A stretch of 64,000 nt of DNA, taken from the NCBI GenBank assembly GCA_029448655.1, contig JACCLO010000014.1:1-64000 (forward strand). Reading direction: 5' to 3'. The notes under the pieces were generated by a model, which saw only the letters and a program-made list of their open reading frames with translations, made no database searches and was not told the origin of the DNA. Positions 10,573 through 19,773 of this stretch are shown here, piece by piece. Positions within the stretch are counted from its first letter, which is position 1. Every line of letters begins with the position of its first letter. A program made the position numbers and the translations under genes. Source of the stretch: Wolfiporia cocos. Its lineage: Eukaryota > Basidiomycota > Agaricomycetes > Polyporales > Phaeolaceae.

Positions 10573-12809
10573 CACATGTGCTCGGTGGGAAAACCCGAGG
10601 CAGAGCTTCCGTAGATGCCCAGGGTATTTGCGGAGTCGGCTATCCGCTTGCGAAGCCAGGGCAGATGTGTCCTGATGGAGTCGCCCGACGGTGTAGGCGC
10701 AGTCGAAGTCGAACCAGTCGACTGGGTCTGGACGGGGCTGGTGCTTTCTGCCGATCGCACCGAACTCCCGCTTTGCTCCTCATCGCTGATGCGCGTAGTG
10801 GGGGCCAGAGGAACCACCTCTGGTTGCTTCGGAACGTTGGTCCGGATGGTCCCTACGGTGGCTTGGGGGGACTCATCTTCGTCGTCAGTCACCAGTTCCT
10901 GGGTGCTGACAATTCGGACCTTGTATTTCTTTTTCGGGTCCAATTTCTTCTGGCCCGACTGTTGCGTTCCGCTTGACGAGCCTGTCGGCTTCGTCGTTCC
11001 GCTTCCACTACTGGCCGGCTTGGCTTCCTTCGGCTTGTTCTTAGGGTTTTCGGGACAGTCGCCCCATTTATGTTGTCCGGGGTGCTTGCGACAGTCCTTC
11101 CCATAAGAGCCAGTTTCCTTTGCCTTGCCTTTGCCTTTGTCATCAGCCTTGGCAGGCTTCGACGTAGCTTTGTCGGCGGTCTTGCCAGACCCCGACGACT
11201 CCTTTCTTTTTTCTTCCTCGAAGATCTTGCCTTTGAGCTTATCCGGGTATTGCCTCTTGTAGAGGTCAATGGCCATATCGAGGTATACCTCCCAGTCGGT
11301 CGGCATGGTAAAGCCGGGGACCGATTCTAAGGTAGCGAGGGTCTCTCGCACCTTTTCCGGGAGAATCCGTTTGATGTGACTGAACATCGTCTTGTTGTCA
11401 GTCTCGGCCAGGCGAGCCAGGGTCCTGAGCTTCTGTGCCCAAGAAAAGAAGTCCGATTGGAGCTTCTTTTTCCCTTCGTCTCCGAAGTACCCTTCAATCT
11501 CCTTTTCGGCAATCTCCTTGTCCGTCTTCTTGCCGTACACCTTCTCGATCGTTTCCGCAAACGTTTTCCAGGTGTGCCCCGAGGTTTGTCCGGCGGCGAT
11601 TTTATCAACTACCGGTGACATATATTGGTAGGCCTCGCCCGTAAGCCGTAGCAGGGCTTGGCGGACCTTGTCTTCCTCGAGGGTTACCTTGGCATCCGCG
11701 AAATACATGCCCATCTTTTGGATCCATTCTTTCGACGAGATGGAGTCCTTGGGGCCCGAGAACTTGGGCGGCTGAGTCGGTTTGGTCTGTTGGAAGTTGA
11801 CCGTTGTGGCTGCTGCTGTCGCGGCTGCCGGTGCGTTTTTTAGAGCGGTTAACTCCGCTTCGAGTTGGTCGATTCTATTAATTAGTGCCGTGACCTGGGC
11901 ACCGCTTGATCCCGCGGTTGGGACTGCCGGACGCTTTTGCAGTACTGCGATGTCTTTTTCTATGCGGACGAACCGATTTTCGGAAAGGGTATCCAATTGT
12001 TGCCGCAAACTCTCCGCTTCCTCTAGTGCTTCTATTCTATTTTGAAGCACCTGGTTATGACTCCGAATCTGGTTGGTCTTGTTCCAGACCATCTCCATAT
12101 TCGTGTCTACCCGGCTTTTGTATGCCGCGAGGTTGCTGTAGAGGTGGTTTTTGGCTTGGTACAGCGCCTCCCTGTAAGCTTCTTTTCCCACCTGCAGAAC
12201 TTCGTCTGAGGCGGCCACTTCCAGAGTGCGCTGCAACCTTCCCATCAATTCGTTTTCGCTTTTTTCCGGCTGCGCGACTATTTCCAGGGTTCCCCTTTCA
12301 TAGGAGGGGAGGAGATCGGGGAGCGTTCCAAATAGGGGCTCCGTGTCGACTGGTTCCTCCGGCCGTGGAGTCTCGCTTCTTTCGGGGGTAATGACTGCTC
12401 GGCGTGCGGGTGTTTCCGGGTTGAAGAGCCTGGCGGCTCTCGTGCGTGGCGACGCTTCTTCCTGTGAGTACCAGTGGACGTCACCGTACAGGACTATGAG
12501 GTCCGACAGGGGGATGGCGGTGCAATAGTTGTCCCACCTCCACCACGAAATGTGGTTCCTAGTCGAATCTTCCCCATAGTACTTGATGTACGCCGTATGG
12601 TTTACATTCAGGAATGGGCGCACATGCGCCGGAATTGAGTTGAAGGAGGTTACACTCCCCCTAACTCTGATGCCGAATACGACTCGCAGGTAGTCCATCA
12701 AGCAGGTTTGCTCTCCGGGCCACGCGTGCTTGCCGACGGCGGGGCGGTAGGCCGTAGCCACCTTGTGGGTGTTGTACAAAGCGCCTTGGACGATTGTGTA
12801 AGACACCAT
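10572..12809 (-). CDS. gag: Gag protein (copy 1)
   Basis: 745 aa from the ATG at 12809. The frame is open further upstream but has no ATG there, and copy 2 has no alternative start either. Residues about 1-130 form a Trp/Tyr-rich domain I do not recognise. About 190-330 is helical, coiled-coil-like. About 345-525 is a Ty3-type capsid region (PPKFSGPKD...EWIQKMGMYF...VYLDMAIDLYKRQYPDK). A Lys/Ser-rich linker follows, then an unusual knuckle C573-x2-H-x3-H-x4-C585 in place of CCHC, and an acidic Ser/Thr tail. It would form the particle shell and bind RNA. Longer than a typical Gag because of the extra N-terminal domain. It lies downstream of the 271-aa ORF and ends in TGATG with pol. Confidence 0.9.
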   Translation of the reverse strand: MVSYTIVQGALYNTHKVATAYRPAVGKHAWPGEQTCLMDYLRVVFGIRVRGSVTSFNSIPAHVRPFLNVNHTAYIKYYGEDSTRNHISWWRWDNYCTAIPLSDLIVLYGDVHWYSQEEASPRTRAARLFNPETPARRAVITPERSETPRPEEPVDTEPLFGTLPDLLPSYERGTLEIVAQPEKSENELMGRLQRTLEVAASDEVLQVGKEAYREALYQAKNHLYSNLAAYKSRVDTNMEMVWNKTNQIRSHNQVLQNRIEALEEAESLRQQLDTLSENRFVRIEKDIAVLQKRPAVPTAGSSGAQVTALINRIDQLEAELTALKNAPAAATAAATTVNFQQTKPTQPPKFSGPKDSISSKEWIQKMGMYFADAKVTLEEDKVRQALLRLTGEAYQYMSPVVDKIAAGQTSGHTWKTFAETIEKVYGKKTDKEIAEKEIEGYFGDEGKKKLQSDFFSWAQKLRTLARLAETDNKTMFSHIKRILPEKVRETLATLESVPGFTMPTDWEVYLDMAIDLYKRQYPDKLKGKIFEEEKRKESSGSGKTADKATSKPAKADDKGKGKAKETGSYGKDCRKHPGQHKWGDCPENPKNKPKEAKPASSGSGTTKPTGSSSGTQQSGQKKLDPKKKYKVRIVSTQELVTDDEDESPQATVGTIRTNVPKQPEVVPLAPTTRISDEEQSGSSVRSAESTSPVQTQSTGSTSTAPTPSGDSIRTHLPWLRKRIADSANTLGIYGSSASGFPTEHM

Positions 12810-12871
12810 TGCTGGACAGTATTCGTCAGCTTGAGTTATTTTCTTCCTTAAACGATAATTCAAGAAAAGAG

Positions 12872-12953
12872 TGCCTTTTCAGGACTTAAATGCCTTTTCA
12901 GGACTTTTTCGCAATCAATGCCATGCACCAAAGATAATGCCTTTTCAGGACTT
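12872..12953 (-). repeat. Three 16-bp repeats between ORF1 and gag (copy 1)
   Basis: TGCCTTTTCAGGACTT occurs exactly at 12872-12887, 12891-12906 and 12938-12953 in the 150-bp gap between ORF1 and gag (AAGTCCTGAAAAGGCA in the mRNA sense). Copy 2 keeps all three, one with a single change. It could be a protein site, a translation signal or part of a leader intron. Upstream of the gag ATG there is also a splice-acceptor-like GCTGAC...TCCAG. Confidence 0.8.
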
Positions 12954-12961
12954 TCTATCTA

Positions 12962-13777
12962 CTACAGCTGGGGTTTGCCAAGGTCGAAGTTGAGACCGCT
13001 ATGTACTAGGTGTGTTTTTAAGTACGTAACGTGCTGTTTCACGTCTAGGTCTCCAAAAACGTGCTCCACCCTCCTGAGATATTTTTCGAGGCGGCGGAGA
13101 TCTTCGTTCTTCATGGAGTCCTGACGGACCCTTTGCTCCAGGTGTGTGGAGAGATCGTCGAAGTCGGTGATGAGGGTGGTGAATTTTGCTATGATAGGGG
13201 CTGTGGTGGTTGCGTCGGGGACTTTCCATAGGCGGAAAAGATTTTTGTGGGCGGCGTTCATCTGTTTGTCGACGTCCAAGAACCAGTCCCACTTCTTTTC
13301 CGTACAATGGACGTCCCTGGGGTTCGGAAGACCCCGCTTCTCGACCCACTCGGCCGGCATCCTAAGCTCCTCCACTCTCTCCAACAGCGACTTCTTTGGG
13401 GGCTCAATTCGCTCCCGAAGACTCCTCACCATTCTCTCTTCCTCAACCTTCTTCCTGGCTGCCTCGGCGATTAGCTGATCCAGGGATTGTTTCTGGATCC
13501 GAGCCTCGAGCTTCTCCTTCTGTTTGAGAAGCTTGTTGAGCTTCTTCCGCCTGATGTCGTCGAGGGCGGCCTCGTGGTTGACCCTTCGGATCTCCTCCGG
13601 GTCGGGATTCGGCTTCTTGTAGAAGACGTCTTTGCCCTTTCGGGACTTTCCTCGCTTTGGGGCTGTGACCGCGGAGATGCGGTCTTCGAGCGATTTAGAG
13701 GCGGCAATGTGCCATTCCTCGCGCTCCCCCGTAGCGGCGTTTCTCGGAGTAACCGTGAAACGTGGTGCTTTCGGCAT
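12962..13777 (-). CDS. Extra upstream ORF: 271-aa basic coiled-coil protein (copy 1)
   Basis: ATG at 13777, TAG at 12962; 271 aa. It is the first ORF of the element, before gag, in the place where chromoviruses normally have only leader. The N-terminal 50 residues are basic (KRGKSRKGKD). Residues about 60-130 are dense in Lys/Arg/Glu with heptad-like spacing, likely a long coiled coil. The C-terminal half has Trp-rich KKWDWFLDVDKQMN and LFRLWKVPDATTT, then another helical part. I do not recognise the family. The whole frame is kept in copy 2 with only scattered substitutions, which argues that it is translated. It may be a Gag-associated or nucleic-acid-binding accessory protein (inference). 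Confidence 0.8.
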   Translation of the reverse strand: MPKAPRFTVTPRNAATGEREEWHIAASKSLEDRISAVTAPKRGKSRKGKDVFYKKPNPDPEEIRRVNHEAALDDIRRKKLNKLLKQKEKLEARIQKQSLDQLIAEAARKKVEEERMVRSLRERIEPPKKSLLERVEELRMPAEWVEKRGLPNPRDVHCTEKKWDWFLDVDKQMNAAHKNLFRLWKVPDATTTAPIIAKFTTLITDFDDLSTHLEQRVRQDSMKNEDLRRLEKYLRRVEHVFGDLDVKQHVTYLKTHLVHSGLNFDLGKPQL

Positions 13778-14479
13778 GACTACGTAAAAAGAAGTCTAAG
13801 TAAGCTATTCTAGTGGAAATTCACGCGGTCTTCTGTCGGGGCTTATCGTCGCTTCTTGATGTGTCGTGCGCTTATCCTCCGGCGTCAATGGGCGCTCCGC
13901 CCTCGACCGGAGTTAGTGTCGGCGACTGGCTGGCGTCTCTCTCACGCTACCAGGTGGGGGATACAGCAGGTCGTCTTCCCTTGACGCCTGGGAATGCAGG
14001 ATTTGGGGTATTACACCCCGCATGTGCCCACGCCTCACTCCAGTTAGGTGGCTGCCAGTGTTTAAACCAAACCCATGCCCTGAGGGACTTAGAGGGCGCC
14101 AAGGCCAGAACTCCATCGTTCTGAAGCCGTATCGGCAGCGGTTCTAGGCAGGGCAACTCGTGCCCACCATCCCAACTCTAAATAGAGTGGCCCCTGTACG
14201 CCTGGGGATAGGCGAGAAGGTCGTCTCCGGCCCGGTCAAGAAGTTACACCGTTGCCATCGATTCCCAACATGTGGGGAAAGGCTTGGCAGCCAGTCCCCG
14301 GTTCCGCTTAAGCCTACGGTCCGGCTATTTGCCCGAAGGCGGTGATCCCCCAGAACCCATTAAGGATACCCCGCTGCCTGGCGGCGAGCAGGGGTGTGCA
14401 GACGGCGACGAAAAACCCCTAAGAAGAAAAAATCCCAGACCCTCAAAGAGGGTGGGGGCGAAAGCGAGTTCTATTCATA
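13778..14479 (-). other. Chromovirus 5' leader (copy 1) with self-primer binding site
   Basis: About 700 nt of non-coding leader. The base at 14479 separates the 5' LTR from a 12-nt site at 14467-14478 that reads ATGAATAGAACT on the minus strand. This is the exact complement of AGTTCTATTCAT at 14601-14590 in the LTR, the predicted first bases of the RNA. No tRNA 3'-end complement (TGG...) is present. The rest holds GC-rich foldable stretches such as GGGTATTACACCCC (packaging signals are usual here). Confidence 0.8.
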
Positions 14480-15089
14480 TAACACAAGATAACACTTACT
14501 TGTTATAATCTTGGTATTGCTGGTTAGGCAAGAGATAAAGCAGGTGTTAAGCAGGATACGTTGAGTGGTTAACTCGTAGTATGAATGCAATGAATAGAAC
14601 TGAGGCAATAGCGCTCAGCAAGTCCAGTATATATACATGATAAATAAGACCCCTAACAGTCTTATTGGATAATACTAGTGTCCGTATTCGTATGTACAAG
14701 TCCCCAGGTACCTAAGTACTTAGTAATATACGATAAATACATATGCCGATCAAAACCGGGATATAGAAAGGCGGCACGAATGGCGTTTTGCGCTCTTGTC
14801 ATTACAAAGACGGGGCGTGACCAAAGCCCGGTCCGCTGACGTTTATACGCTGACTGCTTCCGGACGGAATGTCCGATTGGCTGGAACTAGACATGTGACT
14901 GATGGTAACTACTAGTGATAAGATAAGACCGTTGTTACGGGAGATAACGCGGCCATCATTCGGCACGTATGTAACCGTAAACTTATGAACCAGATAAGCT
15001 AGTTATTGGTCTAGAAAGTCATAGATAATTCGTAGAATTGCCGGAAAAATAGTAAGAAATATAGGGAAACTAGGAGAATTCTTGTGACA
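14480..15089 (-). repeat. Chromovirus copy 1, 5' LTR with promoter
   Basis: 610 bp, matching the 3' LTR with no difference seen. It contains the promoter elements listed separately, and at its U5 end (14484-14513) an imperfect hairpin built from CAAGATAACA and TGTTATAATCTTG. Confidence 0.95.
14590..14635 (-). promoter_or_regulatory. Chromovirus TATA box and predicted transcription start
   Basis: TATATATA at 14628-14635 lies about 27-34 nt upstream (minus-strand sense) of AGTTCTATTCAT, whose first base is 14601. The same bases are complementary to the primer-binding site, which fixes 14601 as the expected RNA 5' end under self-priming. Copy 2 keeps the arrangement. Confidence 0.75.
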
Positions 15090-15218
15090 CACTATTCCTA
15101 GATAGCACCATATTATGACGCCTTATGGCATCACTATGATACCACAACATGTGCACAGACTAGCTGCATTGGGGTAGACATTAGTAGTAGTATAAGGTCT
15201 TATATGTCTAGGCATCTA

Positions 15219-15254
15219 TGGTGCCAACGGCCTAGTCACCGCCTCTTTTGTACA
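15219..15254 (+). repeat. Left terminal inverted repeat of the DDE transposon
   Basis: 36 bp starting TGGTGCCAACGG, preceded by TA; the partner is 18456-18491. The mismatch is C here and the equivalent of T on the other side. Confidence 0.85.
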
Positions 15255-15440
15255 GTAGCCAAATCCTGTGGGCAACTTCACGTTAACCCTAATGCAGGGT
15301 TTACATAAGTGCTGGTACCTGGCGGCACCCTGAGATTAAACATTTTGGGTATAGTACGGCACGGAGAGAACATTTGAACACTCGTTGTGGTGTAGATACA
15401 GCAACGGCGCAGGCCTGTTGTGTATGTACTATTTCACTAC

Positions 15441-18244
15441 ATGCCGCGCTCTAGTAAGATACAGAAAGCACGCAAAGCTGCCGCTGCTCGTGCACGTACT
15501 GGGAAGCAGTTGAGCACACACGCCAGCGCCAGGAAGCAGTCGTGCACATCACAAGCCCAAGTATCAGCTGTGCGAGATGTTCTCTGCATAAGCTCAGATG
15601 AGGATGACGAGTGCACGTCATGGATGGGGGATGTGAGTTACATGATCTCCTCGGACAAGAATGAAGATGGAGAGGACTTGAATGATGATGAGGGCAACAA
15701 CGGAGATGATGACGGAGATGATGACGGAGATGATGACGACAACAACAACGATTTGTCTGAGTTGGAGGGTGATGAGCTGCGTCAGAGTCTGGAGATGGCA
15801 CAGCAGAGGAAAGAACGCAACAGGGATGCCTTCGGTATCCTAATGAGACCAATGTCTCAGAGCGTCTGGAAGCAAGCAGAGAGCAACCGGGCTCTGGGTT
15901 ACAATGGCATGTCAGACAGAACGAAACAGAGGCACGATAAGAAGCTTCGGGATGAACAGGCTCACCGTAAGAGGTACTTATCACAATTCATGGGCAAAAT
16001 GTATGTGTTGACGAGTTTCGGGCACAGCTCTGGTGCGCAATTCATGCACTCGTTTTTCTCGACACAGAAGGGTCCTGAGCTGTCAGAGCAGCAGTCAAAT
16101 GAGCAACAGGGTGGTTTACATACCATTCCAAGTGTTTGCCAGCCAGCACTGAGTGGAGACGAGATTTTCTGTGGATATCTCTCTGATATCTCATCATCAG
16201 AGGATGAGTATGAAACCGGAGATGTGGGTGCTGAAGGTGGAGAAGGAAGTGAAGAAAACATCCACAATAGCCAGGAGCATCAAAGTGCGATGCTACAGTT
16301 ACTCATGCATGAGGAGGAGGAAGAGAGCAAAATGGACGAGGCTGAACTTACTGTGGATTCCAGCCCCTCACAGCAGCAGCGCACTGTCCGCTCCAACCAG
16401 ACAACCCCCCCTCCAAAGCACTGCAAGCTTGAAGTGCCAGCACGCATTACCCGCTCTCACATCAAGGAGAACCGTATGCGGACCTTCGAGAATGGACTTG
16501 ATGCAATCCAGAAATTCATTAAATCAAAGCGACATACCTTTATTTCAGGCGATAACAGTCTGCAGGCCTGCTGCAGGCACTGTATTGAGAGCTATCTGCA
16601 CTTGATTGTCAAATACAAGCACTCCATGACTGTGGCAGGGGAATGTGCAGCGAAAAGCCATGGCTTTTCTGCAAAATGGGGTGTAAGGATGGTGCAGAAG
16701 TGGGCTCGAAGATGGTTGAATGCGCGAGAACTTCCCGTATCCTTGAAGGGCCGGCATATCAAGTCCTATACATTGCTACAGGACCCTGTGGTGCAAGTGG
16801 AGCTACGCTCATACGTGCAGTCAAACAAATGGGCCATGAATCCCGAAAAACTCACCAAATTCACCAAAAACAGCATGGTACCAGCAGCTGCTCAGCAGTA
16901 TCTGAAAGAGATCATTCGTAAGGAGATGCCAGCAGGGTTAAAGAAGTATATGGAGCTTGAACTCTTCCCATGGATTCACTTGAAGGTTGGCCAAGAAATC
17001 TCCCTGAGCACTGCGCACGATTGGCTTCATCGAGAAGGCTTCCAGTACATCGAGCACAAGAAGAGCCTCTATTATGATGGTCATGAGTGGCCAGATGTTG
17101 TCAGGTATTGTCAAGAAGTCTTCCTGCCAGCAATGGCACAGCATCAAAAATGAATGATCGAGTATGTCGTTGGAAATGCCTCGGAAGAGGTCAACAAGCA
17201 AACAGAAAATTATGTTGAGTGCCATCTAGTGTTTGTGGTGCATGACAAAATGACTGCCCAAGCACATGATGGTGTCAAAAAAAGCTGGGTTTTCAAAGGT
17301 GAGCAGCCACTACAAAAAAAGGGTCCCGGCAGGGGCATTCACTGCAGCGACGTAATCTGTTCCACATTCGGTTGGTTGAAGGATGCGGGACAAGGCCTTG
17401 AATATGGTAAAAATCATGATGGCTTCTGGAACGGTGAGATGTTTGTGAACCAGGTATGCCATGACAAATCTGTAGCAGACTTGACTCACAAAATAATTGA
17501 TCATAGCTGAAAACAAAGATCATTCCGACATTTGAAAAATTGCATGGCCCCGGATTCCAAGCCTTAATTGCTGTTGACCACTCACAAGGACATTCTGCCT
17601 TCGCTGAGGATGCACTTCTTGTGTCACGCATGAATCTGTGCCCTGGTGGAAAGCAGGCACAAATGCGTGATGGCTGGTTCATGAAGAATGATCAGAAAAT
17701 TATCCAACAAATGAATTTTCCATACAATCATCCTGATCATCCCAATCTTCCCAAAGGGATTCGACAAATTCTCATCAAGCGAAGCCTCCGGGTTGATGGA
17801 CTGCGAATGCAGTGTCACAGGAAATGTGACCCAGATGTGATCAGTTGCTGTGCCAAGCACATACTCAAAAATCAGCCAGACTTCAAGGAACAGAAAACTC
17901 TTGTCCAGGAAGTCATTGAGAATGCAGGCCACATGTGCATGTTTTTACCAAAATATCACTGTGAGCTGAATTTCATTGAATACTTCTGGGGTGCTGTCAA
18001 GAAGTATCTCCGCAACCACTGTGATTATACGTTTCCAATATTACAAGCCAATATGCCAGATGCACTGGCATCGGTAAGTGTCGAGACAATCTGGAAATGG
18101 GAGCACCGGGTTGTTAGGTGGATGGATGCTTATCACTCAGGATTGGGCACAAAAGATGCTCAATTACAGGTGCAGGCATTCAGTTCTCGTCGATACAAGT
18201 CTCACCACCGTGTTCCAGAGACCCTCGCACGTCAGCTTGACTGA
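15441..18244 (+). pseudogene. DDE transposase (Tc1/mariner-like), one nonsense codon
   Basis: Exon 1 is 15441-17453 and exon 2 is 17507-18244, around a 53-nt intron (GTATGC...CATAG) that removes the apparent stop at 17508-17510. The model is 917 codons including the stop. The N-terminal third is acidic with Asp/Glu runs. About residues 340-480 look like the DNA-binding part (GFSAKWGVRMVQKWARRW, STAHDWLHREGF). The catalytic core has VFVVHDK (first D), IAVDHSQGHSAF (second D) and ELNFIEYFWGAVKK (E), then a conserved YHSGLGTKDAQLQVQ tail. A TGA at 17151-17153 interrupts the frame just before the first catalytic D; CGA to TGA is one transition. I recognise this as a repeated agaricomycete transposase type. 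It is otherwise complete, so its decay is recent. Confidence 0.85.
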
Positions 18245-18455
18245 TATACTATATTTAAATTAGTCAGATAGGTAGAGATGTCAATACTTTCCTTATATAG
18301 TACTGCTTTCCCACAACTGGCCAAATTTGGACATATAAATTTCTCGATTTTGATTTTCAGAGAAATCCGCCTAGCCATTTTGTTCCTATGTTCAATCTAA
18401 GCATTTTGGCTAGACCGATTGTCTCTAGGCACCAATCTGAGCGAGCAGTAAGACT

Positions 18456-18491
18456 TGTACAAAAGAGGCAGTGACTAGGCCGTTGGCACCA
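18456..18491 (-). repeat. Right terminal inverted repeat of the DDE transposon
   Basis: Reverse complement matches 15219-15254 with one mismatch; followed by TA at 18492-18493. Confidence 0.85.
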
Positions 18492-18652
18492 TAGGGACGT
18501 ACTTTCCTAGACTCAACAATGTGAACTTGGAGCATTTCCCTACTCTTTTCTACTCTTGCTGAGCATCGTGTGCTTGCCTGGGAACTCTTTTCTTCTTCTT
18601 TAAACTCTATCTTGTGCTGGCAGCTTGAGATGTCACAGAGACAGGATTGTGA

Positions 18653-19013
18653 CAATAAGGCCTAACAATCTACTGTCACTTATCTGACTGCATATAGGTT
18701 ACGATTCCTGAGGTATGAAGAAAGTGTTTTGTATGATGTAGATCCATCAGTTTAGGGTGACCACAATCTGTGTCATATGTGAGAATATAAAATAAACTGT
18801 CATTGCATTGGTCTATTCTCATTGTGTCTGACAAATAAATTGTTTCACGTAAAGATAACGTCAGAATAAAATACTGAAAGGCTAATAGAATCCATATATC
18901 TTTGATGCAAGTCTAGGCTTGGACTTGCTAATGCAGTTGTAAGGGTTGGTTGCAGTCAATAAGATAAGTGACCCGTCAAGCAGGAATTGCAAGAGTAGTA
19001 AACAAAGTGAATG
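18653..19013. other. Intergenic, no gene seen
   Basis: About 360 bp of AT-rich sequence between two family-B repeats. No ORF of note, no clear repeat ends and no RNA gene recognised. Confidence 0.5.
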
Positions 19014-19773
19014 TGTCACAGTTTTACAAGGCATTTCCCACATTCTCTATTCTCATAATAGAAGTCGTGCAGCCCCTTTACTAGTACAGGTCTTCTCATC
19101 TACATTGTTAGAATCACATGACCAAGGGCTTTCCAATGCACTAGAAATTACCAAGTCACATGACCTTCCAGGTCATGTGACCTACTCAACTACATCAGAT
19201 TAGATATGTGCCACTAAGTCCAATCATAGGCACCAAGCCAGGTGACCTTATCTCTTATCTTATCTGTACAGGTTATGACATCAGGTTCCATTACTGGACC
19301 AGACCATGACATCATCATGACAACACTATTACTAGGTCATGACACCATAGAAAAGCTCATCAGAAGACATTCTGATACGTTACATATCAAATACCTGAAA
19401 CATGATCATCAACATCATTAGAAGCCATTAGGACAACCCTTCCAGCTAGAAGCCTAGCAGTTCCATATATCAAGTGTTATTATTAGCGTAGCACTCCACT
19501 ATCACAATGTGGCCTTATAGCCCGCTTACTTTCCATCATGACAAGAAGGCCTAGAAACCTTCACGAATGTCATTACCAGGTACATGCCATATCACACCAT
19601 AGTCACACCATATTAGCACTACACACAGACCAAGCCATTAGGACAGGTCTACTCATGAATAGTATACATCATGTATATAACTGAACATCTAGCATCCTAC
19701 AGCGCTAGACTTAACAATTGCCGCTAGGGCATCCATATTCTCTATGGGGGCGTTTCCCTTACTTTTCTTCTAA

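Larger units (their letters stand above)
5444..15089 (-). mobile_element. Full-length chromovirus (Ty3/gypsy), copy 1
   Basis: 9646 bp with 610-bp LTRs at both ends that look identical base for base, and a perfect 5-bp target duplication CACTA (5439-5443 and 15090-15094). On the minus strand the order is LTR, leader with self-priming site, 271-aa ORF, Gag, Pol (PR-RT-RH-IN-chromodomain-dUTPase), purine tract, LTR. All three frames are open. The young LTRs and open frames suggest recent insertion. One residue in RT motif B differs from copy 2 (F to S), so activity is uncertain. LTR ends are TGTCACAAG...CTTGTGTTA, that is TG...TA rather than TG...CA. Confidence 0.95.
15219..18491 (+). mobile_element. 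Tc1/mariner-like DNA transposon with 36-bp TIRs
   Basis: 3273 bp. The left end 15219-15254 and the reverse complement of 18456-18491 match over 36 bp with one mismatch (TGGTGCCAACGGCCTAGTCA...CCTCTTTTGTACA). Both ends are flanked by TA (15217-15218 and 18492-18493), the target duplication of Tc1/mariner elements. It holds a single two-exon DDE transposase gene. It sits inside the LTR-like repeat B. Confidence 0.85.
5210..18652 (+). repeat. LTR-like repeat family B (copy 2), split by two nested transposons
   Basis: Three pieces, 5210-5443, 15095-15216 and 18494-18652, read as one repeat related to 19014-21394. Shared landmarks are ACAAGGC..CCCACATTC near the start, GACATCA blocks in the middle, and CTGGCAGCTTGAGAYGTCA followed by TGTGACA at the end. 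The chromovirus (5444-15089, duplication CACTA) separates pieces one and two. The DNA transposon (15219-18491, duplication TA) separates pieces two and three. This orders the insertions: B is older than both. Confidence 0.55.

Noticed and set aside
12810..12863. Longer Gag starting 18 codons upstream
   Set aside because: The upstream start would be TTG in copy 1 and CTG in copy 2. The first ATG (12809) is shared.
15451..15984. 177-aa minus-strand ORF over the transposase N terminus
   Set aside because: Antisense to an acidic Asp/Glu repeat, giving His/Pro-rich translation. No independent support.
17508..17510. Second nonsense codon in the DDE transposase
   Set aside because: It lies at the end of a 53-nt intron with GTATGC donor and CATAG acceptor; splicing restores the conserved VNQLKTK...FEKLHGPG run.
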